Shown here piece after piece: positions 1 to 5,887 of a DNA stretch of 5,887 bases; positions within the stretch are counted from its first letter, which is position 1; the number at the start of each line of letters is the position of its first letter. Under the pieces are notes generated by a model. That model searched no databases and was not told where the DNA came from. It saw only the letters and a program-made list of their open reading frames with translations. Both the position numbers and the translations under genes were made by a program. Source of the stretch: an uncultured Prevotellaceae bacterium (lineage in GTDB: Bacteria > Bacteroidota > Bacteroidia > Bacteroidales > Bacteroidaceae). Where the stretch lies: contig CACYKX010000191.1 of assembly GCA_902775075.1 (NCBI GenBank), positions 1 to 5,887 on the forward strand, in the 5' to 3' direction.

Positions 1-136
1 TGAGGTTCTCTGACATGGGAATCACAGACGAGAAGATTTCAGGATTATTATATTCGTTACCATCAACATCATTGCTGCAACCACACGACAGTGTGGTCAA
101 CGTTGCAATAAAGAGTAGGATATTCATCTTTTTCAT
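1..136 (-). CDS. N-terminal fragment of a PUL lipoprotein (3' end beyond the left edge)
   Basis: This is an open frame of 45 codons read leftwards from the ATG at 136-134, with no stop before the window edge. The N-terminus is a lipoprotein signal peptide: MKKMN, a hydrophobic stretch (ILLFIATLTTL), then S-C-G-C at residues 17-20. Cys18, preceded by T-L-S, is the more likely lipidated residue, with Cys20 as the alternative. An acidic, Asn-rich tail (SNDVDGNEYNN) follows, as in many surface-exported Bacteroidota lipoproteins. The start at 136 is preferred over the in-frame ATG at 127 because it keeps the two lysines of the n-region. It begins 7 bp after the SusE/F-like stop, so it should be co-transcribed with it. 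The mature start (P-E-I-F-S-S-V-I-P) faintly resembles the opening strand of bacterial Ig-like domains, which is only a hint. By position it could be a surface glycan-binding protein or a surface hydrolase or lyase; the function cannot be assigned. Confidence 0.78.
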   Translation of the reverse strand, partial: MKKMNILLFIATLTTLSCGCSNDVDGNEYNNPEIFSSVIPMSENL

Positions 137-143
137 TTCACAA

Positions 144-1631
144 TTATTGTTTTACGATTGTTACAGTTTCTTTCAATTGATTTACGGTGATGGTATATGT
201 TCCCGAAGAAGTAATCTTCCACTTCTGGTCAACATCACCGATATTATTATCGAGATATTGTTCTTTCTGATACTCATCACTCTTATTGATCAGGAGAGCA
301 TGCTCTTCGTTCCCTGTCGGAGCAACATCGTTGCCGGAAGCGCACATCAGCCAAGCACCATTCCAGTCGCTCTGCTTATCCAAAGAGAATTTCAGTTCTC
401 CAGCTTGAAGGTTTCCTGTCCAAGTAAAGACCATAGGGTCGGTGGTTGCCGTCATAGCGGTAGCATTCCCGAGACCCCATCCGTTCGGTGTAGCATCACC
501 GACAAGATATATCATCTCATAAGGTTTGAATTCCTTCATCATCATTCGTTCCTTACCAGCACGGATGTCGAAACATATCTTATAGGCTTTCCCAGCCTCA
601 CCGGCATTAAGATACCATTTGTTGTCAGGATCAAATCCATTGATTAGGGTAACGGAAGGATCTGTATAGCCTTGATGATAAGTTACGGCCTTGAACATAT
701 TCTCCCAACTGCCACTAGCTGTACCAAACTTGAATTCACCGGCAGCATCGAAGACTTTACCATAACGGAAGAGGAATGGGTCGAGCGGATCTTTCGTCAT
801 CTCTTCGAAGTTCCATCCTGTTGCATCACCTACGAAGAACAACTGATCGTAATCCGGTTGCTGTCCGTCTGTCTTCTCGCAAAGTAGTGTACTGTCGAGC
901 AAATCTACCGTCATGCGATAGTAGTGAGATTCGGTGATATGGAATTTTTCATCCGGGTCATCATCTTTAGAACGATAGATCACCTTGCCTTGTCCGTCAT
1001 TATTATAAGAAGGAAGGAACTGTCCCTGTGTCGTAATAAACTTATAGTCACCAGCTACAAGATTACCCTCCCAAGAGAACTTGCCATTATCTACACGAGT
1101 CATTACGGTAGGATGGTCTGCACTCCATCCGGTAGGTGTAGCATCACCGATGAGATACAACGTTTCCGTAACCGGTTGATAAGGTATCACCGCGAAGTCT
1201 ACCGAAGCGATTTGTGTAGGTACCCCCTCTGAGATTGCCGAGATACGCGCTTCCAATTCAATATTTTGTCCGGGAACGCCATTAAACTTATCGAGGATGA
1301 TATTATTCAGGTTTTCTTGGTTCACACTCCATGCATATACCTGAGTTTCATTGTTCACGGCAACATAAGCGTTTTGAAAATCAGAGCCCTTAGGGGCCAG
1401 TTCGAGCTGATAATAGATACGGTGCCCCGTCCCATTGTTGTTACCCGTTGTCCAAGAGAAGGCAACAGCTTCGTTGGCATGCGTTTTCTCGTTAAGCGTC
1501 GTCGCCTGCTGATCTGATGTCAACATCAGTTGATCGCATCCCTTATCCAGTTCTGAATAGTCATTGTCAGCACAAGAAGTCAATGCGACAGCGGCTACGA
1601 CCATGAACAATAACTTATATATCTTTTTCAT
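144..1631 (-). CDS. SusE/SusF-like outer-membrane glycan-binding lipoprotein with three tandem modules
   Basis: Complete 495-residue protein expected on the cell surface, where relatives bind polysaccharide and hold it near the SusCD importer. Residues 1-19 are a lipoprotein signal peptide ending ALTS before Cys20, followed by an acidic A-D-N-D-Y-S-E stretch. Residues about 33-155 look like the SusE N-terminal Ig-like domain (FSW near 58-60, then YYQLELA). Three modules follow at about 156-255, 256-370 and 371-495, opening with YLIGDATPTGW, FFVGDATGWNF and YLVGDATPNGW. Aromatics that could stack on sugar rings include W169, W187, W273, W309, W385, W404, W423 and W427; their role is inferred. 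B. thetaiotaomicron SusE has two such modules and SusF three, so this one is SusF-sized although it directly follows susD. The ATG at 1631 is 42 bp after the susD stop and no Shine-Dalgarno is seen. The SusE/F fold is used for several glycans, so starch is not implied. Confidence 0.93.
   Translation of the reverse strand: MKKIYKLLFMVVAAVALTSCADNDYSELDKGCDQLMLTSDQQATTLNEKTHANEAVAFSWTTGNNNGTGHRIYYQLELAPKGSDFQNAYVAVNNETQVYAWSVNQENLNNIILDKFNGVPGQNIELEARISAISEGVPTQIASVDFAVIPYQPVTETLYLIGDATPTGWSADHPTVMTRVDNGKFSWEGNLVAGDYKFITTQGQFLPSYNNDGQGKVIYRSKDDDPDEKFHITESHYYRMTVDLLDSTLLCEKTDGQQPDYDQLFFVGDATGWNFEEMTKDPLDPFLFRYGKVFDAAGEFKFGTASGSWENMFKAVTYHQGYTDPSVTLINGFDPDNKWYLNAGEAGKAYKICFDIRAGKERMMMKEFKPYEMIYLVGDATPNGWGLGNATAMTATTDPMVFTWTGNLQAGELKFSLDKQSDWNGAWLMCASGNDVAPTGNEEHALLINKSDEYQKEQYLDNNIGDVDQKWKITSSGTYTITVNQLKETVTIVKQ
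147..521 (-). repeat. SusE/F module 3, C-terminal (residues about 371-495)
   Basis: Third repeat, opening with YLVGDATPNGW at residues 375-385 (bases 477-509) and carrying F-T-W-T-G-N-L-Q-A-G-E-L-K-F at 402-415. The DNA of its opening motif matches that of module 1 at 29 of 33 positions by hand comparison, including 16 consecutive identical bases. The module ends in alternating beta-strand-like sequence (GTYTITVNQLKETVTIVKQ) just before the stop, typical for the C-terminus of this family. Confidence 0.8.
522..866 (-). repeat. SusE/F module 2, the divergent one (residues about 256-370)
   Basis: Second repeat. The opening motif is shortened to FFVGDATGWNF (residues 265-275, bases 807-839), without the P-x insert before G-W seen in modules 1 and 3. 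The counterpart of the W-x-G-N-L-x-A-G strand reads F-R-Y-G-K-V-F-D-A-A-G-E-F-K-F-G at 288-303. W273, W309 and W339 are the tryptophans. The boundaries are approximate. Confidence 0.75.
867..1166 (-). repeat. SusE/F module 1 (residues about 156-255)
   Basis: First of three protein-level tandem repeats. It opens with YLIGDATPTGW at residues 159-169 (bases 1125-1157) and carries F-S-W-E-G-N-L-V-A-G-D-Y-K-F at 185-198, followed by F-L-P-S-Y-N-N at 205-211, a segment shared by many SusE/F relatives. The boundaries are estimated from the spacing of the opening motifs (106 and 110 residues apart). Confidence 0.8.
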
Positions 1632-1673
1632 CTTTTGCTTTATTTAAAATGTATATTATGTGAAAAGTCCATT

Positions 1674-3185
1674 TTAATAACCGGGATTCTGAGTCATCAA
1701 CGGATTAGCATCCATCTCTGTCTGAGGAATCGGGAACAAGAGGCGCTCCTTGGTAGCACGAGTTTTGCCAATGGCGTGAAGGAATTTGACAGCATAAGAG
1801 CCATCGCCTATACGGATGAGGTCGAACCATCGATGTCCCTCAAAGGCCAGTTCCACACGACGCTCGTGAATGATCTTCTCTCTCATCTCAGTCTGATTGA
1901 GTCCAGCGACATTAGGTAGACCGGCACGATGACGTACGATATTCAATGGTGCGCATGCAGCTGCAGTCTGTCCCAGTTCGTTCAGGGCCTCAGCCTTCAT
2001 CAAGAGCACATCAGCATAACGCCACACGACGAAGTTGGCTGGATTCGTGTTATATTCCGGAGAGATATTCTTGGTGACGAGGAATTTACGCACATTGAAT
2101 CCCGTATTCGAATAACTGCTTTTATAACTCTTGCCATCGAATTCCGGACAGCCTTCATAGAACACGGTAAGATCCTTACGCTTGTCACCCTCTTCATATT
2201 GCGAGATGAATTCCTTTGTAGGCTGATTCCATCCATAACTTCCAGCAACGAAATCCGAGTTACGAGGTCCCATGAAAGTTGACAGCCAACTAGACTGTGG
2301 ATTGTTACCCCAGAAATCGTATTCTGTATTTCCGGAAAACTGTACCTCGAAGATTGATTCCGGTCCATTGTTGACGGTAGCATCGAAGTTACGCTCATAG
2401 CTACACTTTGACAAGTCGTAACCGAGGGCAGTAACAGAGTCACAGAGGTTTACCACATGCTTATAGTATTCTTTATTCTTAGGGGCAAGGGTAAGATAGA
2501 TATCTGCCATCTGGGTAAGAGCTGCATCCTTACAAGCACGACCGACATTTTCGGAATCATACTGTGACTTGGCAGGAAGGATATCTATCGCACGTTGGCA
2601 ATCTGACATGATCTGACGATATACCTCATCAACGGAAGCACGCGCGATAGCAGTGGTTTGTCCGGGTTTGAAGGGTTCCAAACGGAGAGGGACACCACCG
2701 TAGAGTCTTACGAGAATATAGTAATAATGTGAACGAAGGAAAAGAGCCTCACCTAGGCAACGTTCCTTCAAACTGCCCTTCTCATATCCTGTCGACTCGA
2801 TACTTTTTATCAACGTGTTACACTGTCCGATGCCGACCCACGGAGAGCGCCACATATAAAGGGCCATACCGTTATCACTAAGTGTCGTGAAGTTGGAGGC
2901 CTGTACGGTTTCCAGTCCGTCAGTACCGCCACCGGCACCTACGATACTGTTTCCGGCAACGATATCGAGCGTCCACAGACGTTGGTTATACATATTCGAA
3001 CTCTGAAGAGTACGATAGCATGCATTCGTCATAGCGACTGCCACTTGGTCATCAATTTCCGTTTCCGGATCGACAGTATTTTTAGGAGATCTCTCCAAGA
3101 AATCGTCAACACAAGATGACAAAGCTGTAGCAAAGGTCAATCCAAGGAAGACATTGCCAATGATATTTCTTATATTTCGTTTCAT
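1674..3185 (-). CDS. susD: SusD/RagB-family surface glycan-binding lipoprotein
   Basis: Complete 503-residue SusD-type protein, normal in length for the family. It is expected to be anchored on the outer leaflet and to close over the extracellular face of the adjacent SusC barrel, capturing oligosaccharide for import. Residues 1-24 form a lipoprotein signal peptide ending ALSS before Cys25, followed by the family hallmark V-D-D-F-L-E-R-S-P. The N-terminal SusD-like region includes EALFLRSHYYYILVRLYGGVPL at 146-167, part of the TPR-like helical scaffold. The C-terminal RagB/SusD domain contains VVWRYADVLLMKAEALNELG at 386-405, the ERRVELAFEGHRWFDLIRIG block at 441-460, and the classic ending FPIPQTEMDANPLMTQNPGY at 484-503. 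It starts 14 bp after the susC stop, so the two should be translated from one message. The upstream region is A-rich with no clear Shine-Dalgarno. The name denotes the family; the ligand is unknown. Confidence 0.97.
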   Translation of the reverse strand: MKRNIRNIIGNVFLGLTFATALSSCVDDFLERSPKNTVDPETEIDDQVAVAMTNACYRTLQSSNMYNQRLWTLDIVAGNSIVGAGGGTDGLETVQASNFTTLSDNGMALYMWRSPWVGIGQCNTLIKSIESTGYEKGSLKERCLGEALFLRSHYYYILVRLYGGVPLRLEPFKPGQTTAIARASVDEVYRQIMSDCQRAIDILPAKSQYDSENVGRACKDAALTQMADIYLTLAPKNKEYYKHVVNLCDSVTALGYDLSKCSYERNFDATVNNGPESIFEVQFSGNTEYDFWGNNPQSSWLSTFMGPRNSDFVAGSYGWNQPTKEFISQYEEGDKRKDLTVFYEGCPEFDGKSYKSSYSNTGFNVRKFLVTKNISPEYNTNPANFVVWRYADVLLMKAEALNELGQTAAACAPLNIVRHRAGLPNVAGLNQTEMREKIIHERRVELAFEGHRWFDLIRIGDGSYAVKFLHAIGKTRATKERLLFPIPQTEMDANPLMTQNPGY

Positions 3186-3199
3186 GATAGCTTTAGTTT

Positions 3200-5887
3200 T
3201 TAGAAATTGAAGTTTATTCCAAGGTTGAATGTTCTTGAAATCGGATAACGGGAGAGATCAATTCCATTGATATCGACCTCTGGGTCAAAACCACTATATT
3301 TGGTAATGGTGAAGACATTCTCACAAGAGAGTGTCAGACGTGCGTTCTGAATGGCCAGCGCCTTAAGCCAACTCTTAGGGAAATTGTAAGAAAGGCTCAA
3401 CGTCTTAAGACGAATATAAGAACCGTCTTCTACATATCTGTCAGAGACACGTGTATTCTGGTTAGGGTCACCATAGACGGCACGTGGCATACTGTTGCTG
3501 GTGCCTTCGGCAGTCCATCGGTTCAACACATCGATAGTTTGGTTATAGGCTGCCGACATACCCGTAAGGTCAATATTATTAGCGTTAAAGATCTTGTTTC
3601 CGGCAACGCCCTGGAAGAAGACACCCAGTTCAAAGCCATTCCATGTAAGAGTGTTATTCAGAGAGAACAGACTTGTAGGATTCGGGTTACCGATGATCGT
3701 ACGGTCTTCATCATTGATGACGCCATCGTTGTTAAGGTCTTTGAATCTGATATCACCGGCCTCGGCACCAGGCTGAATCGCATGCTGTTGCACTTCAACT
3801 TCATTTTGGAAGATACCATCCGTGACATAACCATAGAATACATTTATCGGATAACCTTTCTCCAATATCGTCACATACGAATTGTTGATCTGGTTAATAT
3901 AATAAGGAACACTACTGTTCAAGTCGATAATCTTATTTCTGTTATAGGTGTAAGAGAGATCAGAAGTCCATCCCAGTTTACCTTTCAAATTAACGGTATG
4001 GAGGGAAACCTCAAAGCCACTGTTGCGTACCTTTCCGGCATTGGTATAAGTGGTGCTGGTATCCTCAAATCCCGAAGTGATAGGGATAGAAGCTTTCACA
4101 AGCATATCTCTTGTTGTCTTGAGATAAGCATCGAAGGAAAGTGTGGCACGCTGATGGAAGAGAGTGGCATCAAAACCGATATTGGATTGTGCCACCTCCT
4201 CCCAGTGGATAGAAGGATTAGAAAGCGTAGCTGAGACAAGGGCTGCCTGCTCATTGCCACTATAACCAAAAGGATATACACTAGTATTATAAGATGCTAG
4301 ATAACTATAGTTGCTAACACTGGCCTGACTACCGGTTACTCCATATCCAGCACGTATCTTCAGGTCGCTGAGTACATCATTCTTAGGGAACCAGTCTTCT
4401 TCGGAGATGCGCCATGCCAAAGAGACAGAAGGGAATGTTCCCCAGCGATGCTCACTACCGAAACGACTGGAGCCATCGCGCCTTACCGTTGCGGTAAGGA
4501 GATATTTGTTCTGATAATCATAGTTCAAACGAGCCATATAAGAGAATAGAGCCCATTCAGTTTCGTTTCCACCGATGGAATGCATCTTCTGTCCGTTATC
4601 CATCTCATGTACATTAGCAAAGGCAAACACATTCTTCTGTGCATTGAGATAGTCGAAGTCGTTCCATTGTGATGACACACCGGCCATGACATTGAAATGG
4701 TGCTTCTTAGCAAACGTATAGTCAAGGAGGAAATAGTTATCCCATAGATAAGTAAACGACTTATTGTCGCTCTTATATCGTGAACTTTCCTCCACTGGAG
4801 TTGGTTTCCAATTGTATGCTGGTGTGAAGTTGTCGGCATACCAGAACTTAGCATCCACACCGAGAGTACTTCTGAACTTGAGCCACTTGCAGAAGCTCAA
4901 TTCTGCGGTAATGTTACCAAGGAAATTATATCCATTGGTTTTCTGTAGATCCGTTTCCGTAGGACCTATCGGGTTACGTGTAGAACCAAACCATGTAGAA
5001 TTTCCTTCAGGACCTGTCCAGTTACCATTTTCATCTTTTACCGCATAGGTAGGGAGCGCACGGAATGCGCTACCGATATCATAGCTGCCTTGCTGCTTCT
5101 TATCTGCGCTGACGGTGATATTATTAGACATCTTCAACCAAGGGAGTACCTGCGCATCAGCATTTTCCTGAAAAGTGAAACGATTGTATTCCACACTTCT
5201 CACAGTTCCAGTCTGCTTAAGATATCCTCCGGAAACATAATAATGTGCTTTCTCACTACCTCCGGAATAGCTGAGAGAATAATTCTGCATATATCCGGTA
5301 TGTAAGAGTTCGTCGAGCCAGTTGGTACCTGTACCCAACAATGACGGGTCTGCCCAATCCGGATTAGTGGCATATCGTGCATTGCCAAGCATATCATTAC
5401 TCAATGCTGCATACTGACTGGCATTAAGCATGTCGGGAACCTTGGTGGTCTTCTGGGCTGAGAAGTTGGCTGAGAAGGAGAGCATTCCTTTACCTTCTTT
5501 ACCTTTTTTCGTAGTGATCATCACAACGCCGTTGGCACCACGACTACCATAGATTGCTGTAGCCGATGCGTCCTTGAGGACATCGAGACGTTCTACATCT
5601 GCCATATTCAAACTGTTCAGACTAAGATCTGTTGGCACTCCGTCGATGACCACAAGAGGGTCACAGTTATTGATAGATCCCAAACCACGAATCTTGATAG
5701 ACACGTTATCACCGGGTTTTCCGGCATCCACGATCTGTAAACCGGCTATCTTTCCCTGTATGGCCTGTCCGATATTGGTAACAGGGACATCCATATCCTT
5801 AGCGTTGAGCGAACCTACAGAACCCGTAAGATCACTCTTTCGCATTGTACCATAACCGATGACGACAACCTCATTGATTTTAAGGTT
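3200..5887 (-). CDS. susC: SusC/RagA-family TonB-linked outer-membrane transporter (5' end beyond the right edge)
   Basis: The last 895 residues of a SusC-type importer that moves oligosaccharides across the outer membrane using TonB energy. Reading starts in frame at the window edge with N-L-K-I-N-E-V-V-V-I-G-Y-G-T, the conserved TonB-box region. The plug follows, including GLQIVDAGKPGDNVSIKIRG and the SusC/RagA signature (DPLVVIDGVP through VERLDVLKDASATAIYGSRG to MITTKKG, window residues about 76-128). The barrel shows family blocks such as RRDGSSRFGSEHRWGTFPSV (469-488), WFPKNDVLSDLKIRAGYGVTG and DLNNDGVINDED (717-728). It ends SRTFNLGINFNF with a terminal Phe, as outer-membrane barrels usually do. 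The missing part should be the signal peptide and carboxypeptidase-D-like domain, about 90-120 residues by comparison with the family. The ATG at 5845 lies inside the gene and is not the start. The symbol is a family name only. Confidence 0.97.
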   Translation of the reverse strand, partial: NLKINEVVVIGYGTMRKSDLTGSVGSLNAKDMDVPVTNIGQAIQGKIAGLQIVDAGKPGDNVSIKIRGLGSINNCDPLVVIDGVPTDLSLNSLNMADVERLDVLKDASATAIYGSRGANGVVMITTKKGKEGKGMLSFSANFSAQKTTKVPDMLNASQYAALSNDMLGNARYATNPDWADPSLLGTGTNWLDELLHTGYMQNYSLSYSGGSEKAHYYVSGGYLKQTGTVRSVEYNRFTFQENADAQVLPWLKMSNNITVSADKKQQGSYDIGSAFRALPTYAVKDENGNWTGPEGNSTWFGSTRNPIGPTETDLQKTNGYNFLGNITAELSFCKWLKFRSTLGVDAKFWYADNFTPAYNWKPTPVEESSRYKSDNKSFTYLWDNYFLLDYTFAKKHHFNVMAGVSSQWNDFDYLNAQKNVFAFANVHEMDNGQKMHSIGGNETEWALFSYMARLNYDYQNKYLLTATVRRDGSSRFGSEHRWGTFPSVSLAWRISEEDWFPKNDVLSDLKIRAGYGVTGSQASVSNYSYLASYNTSVYPFGYSGNEQAALVSATLSNPSIHWEEVAQSNIGFDATLFHQRATLSFDAYLKTTRDMLVKASIPITSGFEDTSTTYTNAGKVRNSGFEVSLHTVNLKGKLGWTSDLSYTYNRNKIIDLNSSVPYYINQINNSYVTILEKGYPINVFYGYVTDGIFQNEVEVQQHAIQPGAEAGDIRFKDLNNDGVINDEDRTIIGNPNPTSLFSLNNTLTWNGFELGVFFQGVAGNKIFNANNIDLTGMSAAYNQTIDVLNRWTAEGTSNSMPRAVYGDPNQNTRVSDRYVEDGSYIRLKTLSLSYNFPKSWLKALAIQNARLTLSCENVFTITKYSGFDPEVDINGIDLSRYPISRTFNLGINFNF
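3704..3739 (-). other. EF-loop-like motif in the SusC barrel
   Basis: These bases encode D-L-N-N-D-G-V-I-N-D-E-D, matching the D-x-N-x-D-G-x-I-x-x-x-D pattern of EF-hand and dockerin calcium loops. It is followed by R-T-I-I-G-N-P-N-P. This segment recurs across SusC/RagA proteins, so it is a family feature. Calcium binding here is an inference. Confidence 0.7.
5846..5872 (-). other. TonB-box region of the SusC-like transporter
   Basis: These bases encode E-V-V-V-I-G-Y-G-T just ahead of the plug domain. This is the conserved segment in SusC proteins that lies where the TonB box links to the inner-membrane TonB-ExbBD machinery. Its presence in frame up to the edge shows that the gene extends past the window. 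Confidence 0.85.

Noticed and set aside
15..647. 210-codon open frame on the plus strand
   Set aside because: It overlaps the confident SusE/F-like gene and the lipoprotein start on the opposite strand, has no recognisable motif, and mirrors their codons.
144..1631. Calling the locus a starch utilization system because of SusC/D/E/F similarity
   Set aside because: These families serve many glycans, and no GH13, GH97 or other enzyme and no SusR-type regulator is visible. The Sus names are used only as family names.
1646..1653. Possible internal promoter: minus-strand TACATTTT resembles the Bacteroidota -7 element TAnnTTTG
   Set aside because: The final base does not match and no TTTG-type -33 element sits at the expected distance. 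A/T-rich gaps give such matches by chance.
2000..2443. 147-codon open frame on the minus strand in another frame inside the SusD-like gene
   Set aside because: Low-complexity Ser/Met/Arg-rich translation in a shifted frame of an intact, well-conserved gene. It is neither a frameshifted piece nor an overlapping gene with support.
3539..4234. 231-codon open frame on the plus strand opposite the SusC-like gene
   Set aside because: It lies wholly within a strongly conserved coding region on the other strand. Its translation shows no recognisable domain or signal peptide, and an antisense frame this long is expected from the codon bias of the real gene.
1..5887. Mobile element, CRISPR, tRNA/rRNA, riboswitch, invertible promoter or rho-independent terminator
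   Set aside because: I saw no transposase or integrase motifs, no spaced direct repeats, no inverted repeats flanking a gene, and no stem-loop followed by a T-run. More than 98% of the window is coding, with only 63 bp between genes.

Overview
The window is a stretch of a Sus-like polysaccharide utilization locus (PUL) from a member of the Bacteroidota. Every gene lies on the minus strand, so transcription runs from the right edge to the left edge. The SusC/SusD pair, the MKK-type lipoprotein signal peptides and the lack of clear Shine-Dalgarno sequences all point to this phylum. Moderate GC and the style of the proteins suggest a gut or oral Bacteroidales such as Prevotella/Segatella or Bacteroides, but the genus is an inference.

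Layout in transcription order: (1) 5887-3200, a SusC/RagA-type TonB-dependent outer-membrane transporter, 5'-truncated by the right edge but with the TonB-box region, plug and full beta-barrel present; (2) 3185-1674, a complete SusD-type surface lipoprotein; (3) 1631-144, a complete SusE/SusF-type surface lipoprotein with an N-terminal Ig-like domain and three tandem modules that each begin with a V/I-G-D-A-T...G-W motif; (4) 136-1, the first 45 codons of another lipoprotein that continues past the left edge. The gaps are 14, 42 and 7 bp, with no terminator-like hairpin in any of them, so the genes read as one operon whose promoter lies off the right side.

Working model from family knowledge: SusD sits as a lid on the SusC barrel and hands over oligosaccharides for TonB-powered import. 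The SusE/F-like protein binds polysaccharide at the cell surface, and the fourth lipoprotein is probably another surface glycan-binding protein or an endo-acting enzyme. No glycoside hydrolase, polysaccharide lyase, sensor or regulator is visible, so the target glycan cannot be named from this window.

This is well-described biology. I found no mobile element, CRISPR array, RNA gene or new type of system. The points most worth a second look are the three-module (SusF-sized) protein in the SusE position, its uneven repeat divergence, and the unidentified lipoprotein cut by the left edge.
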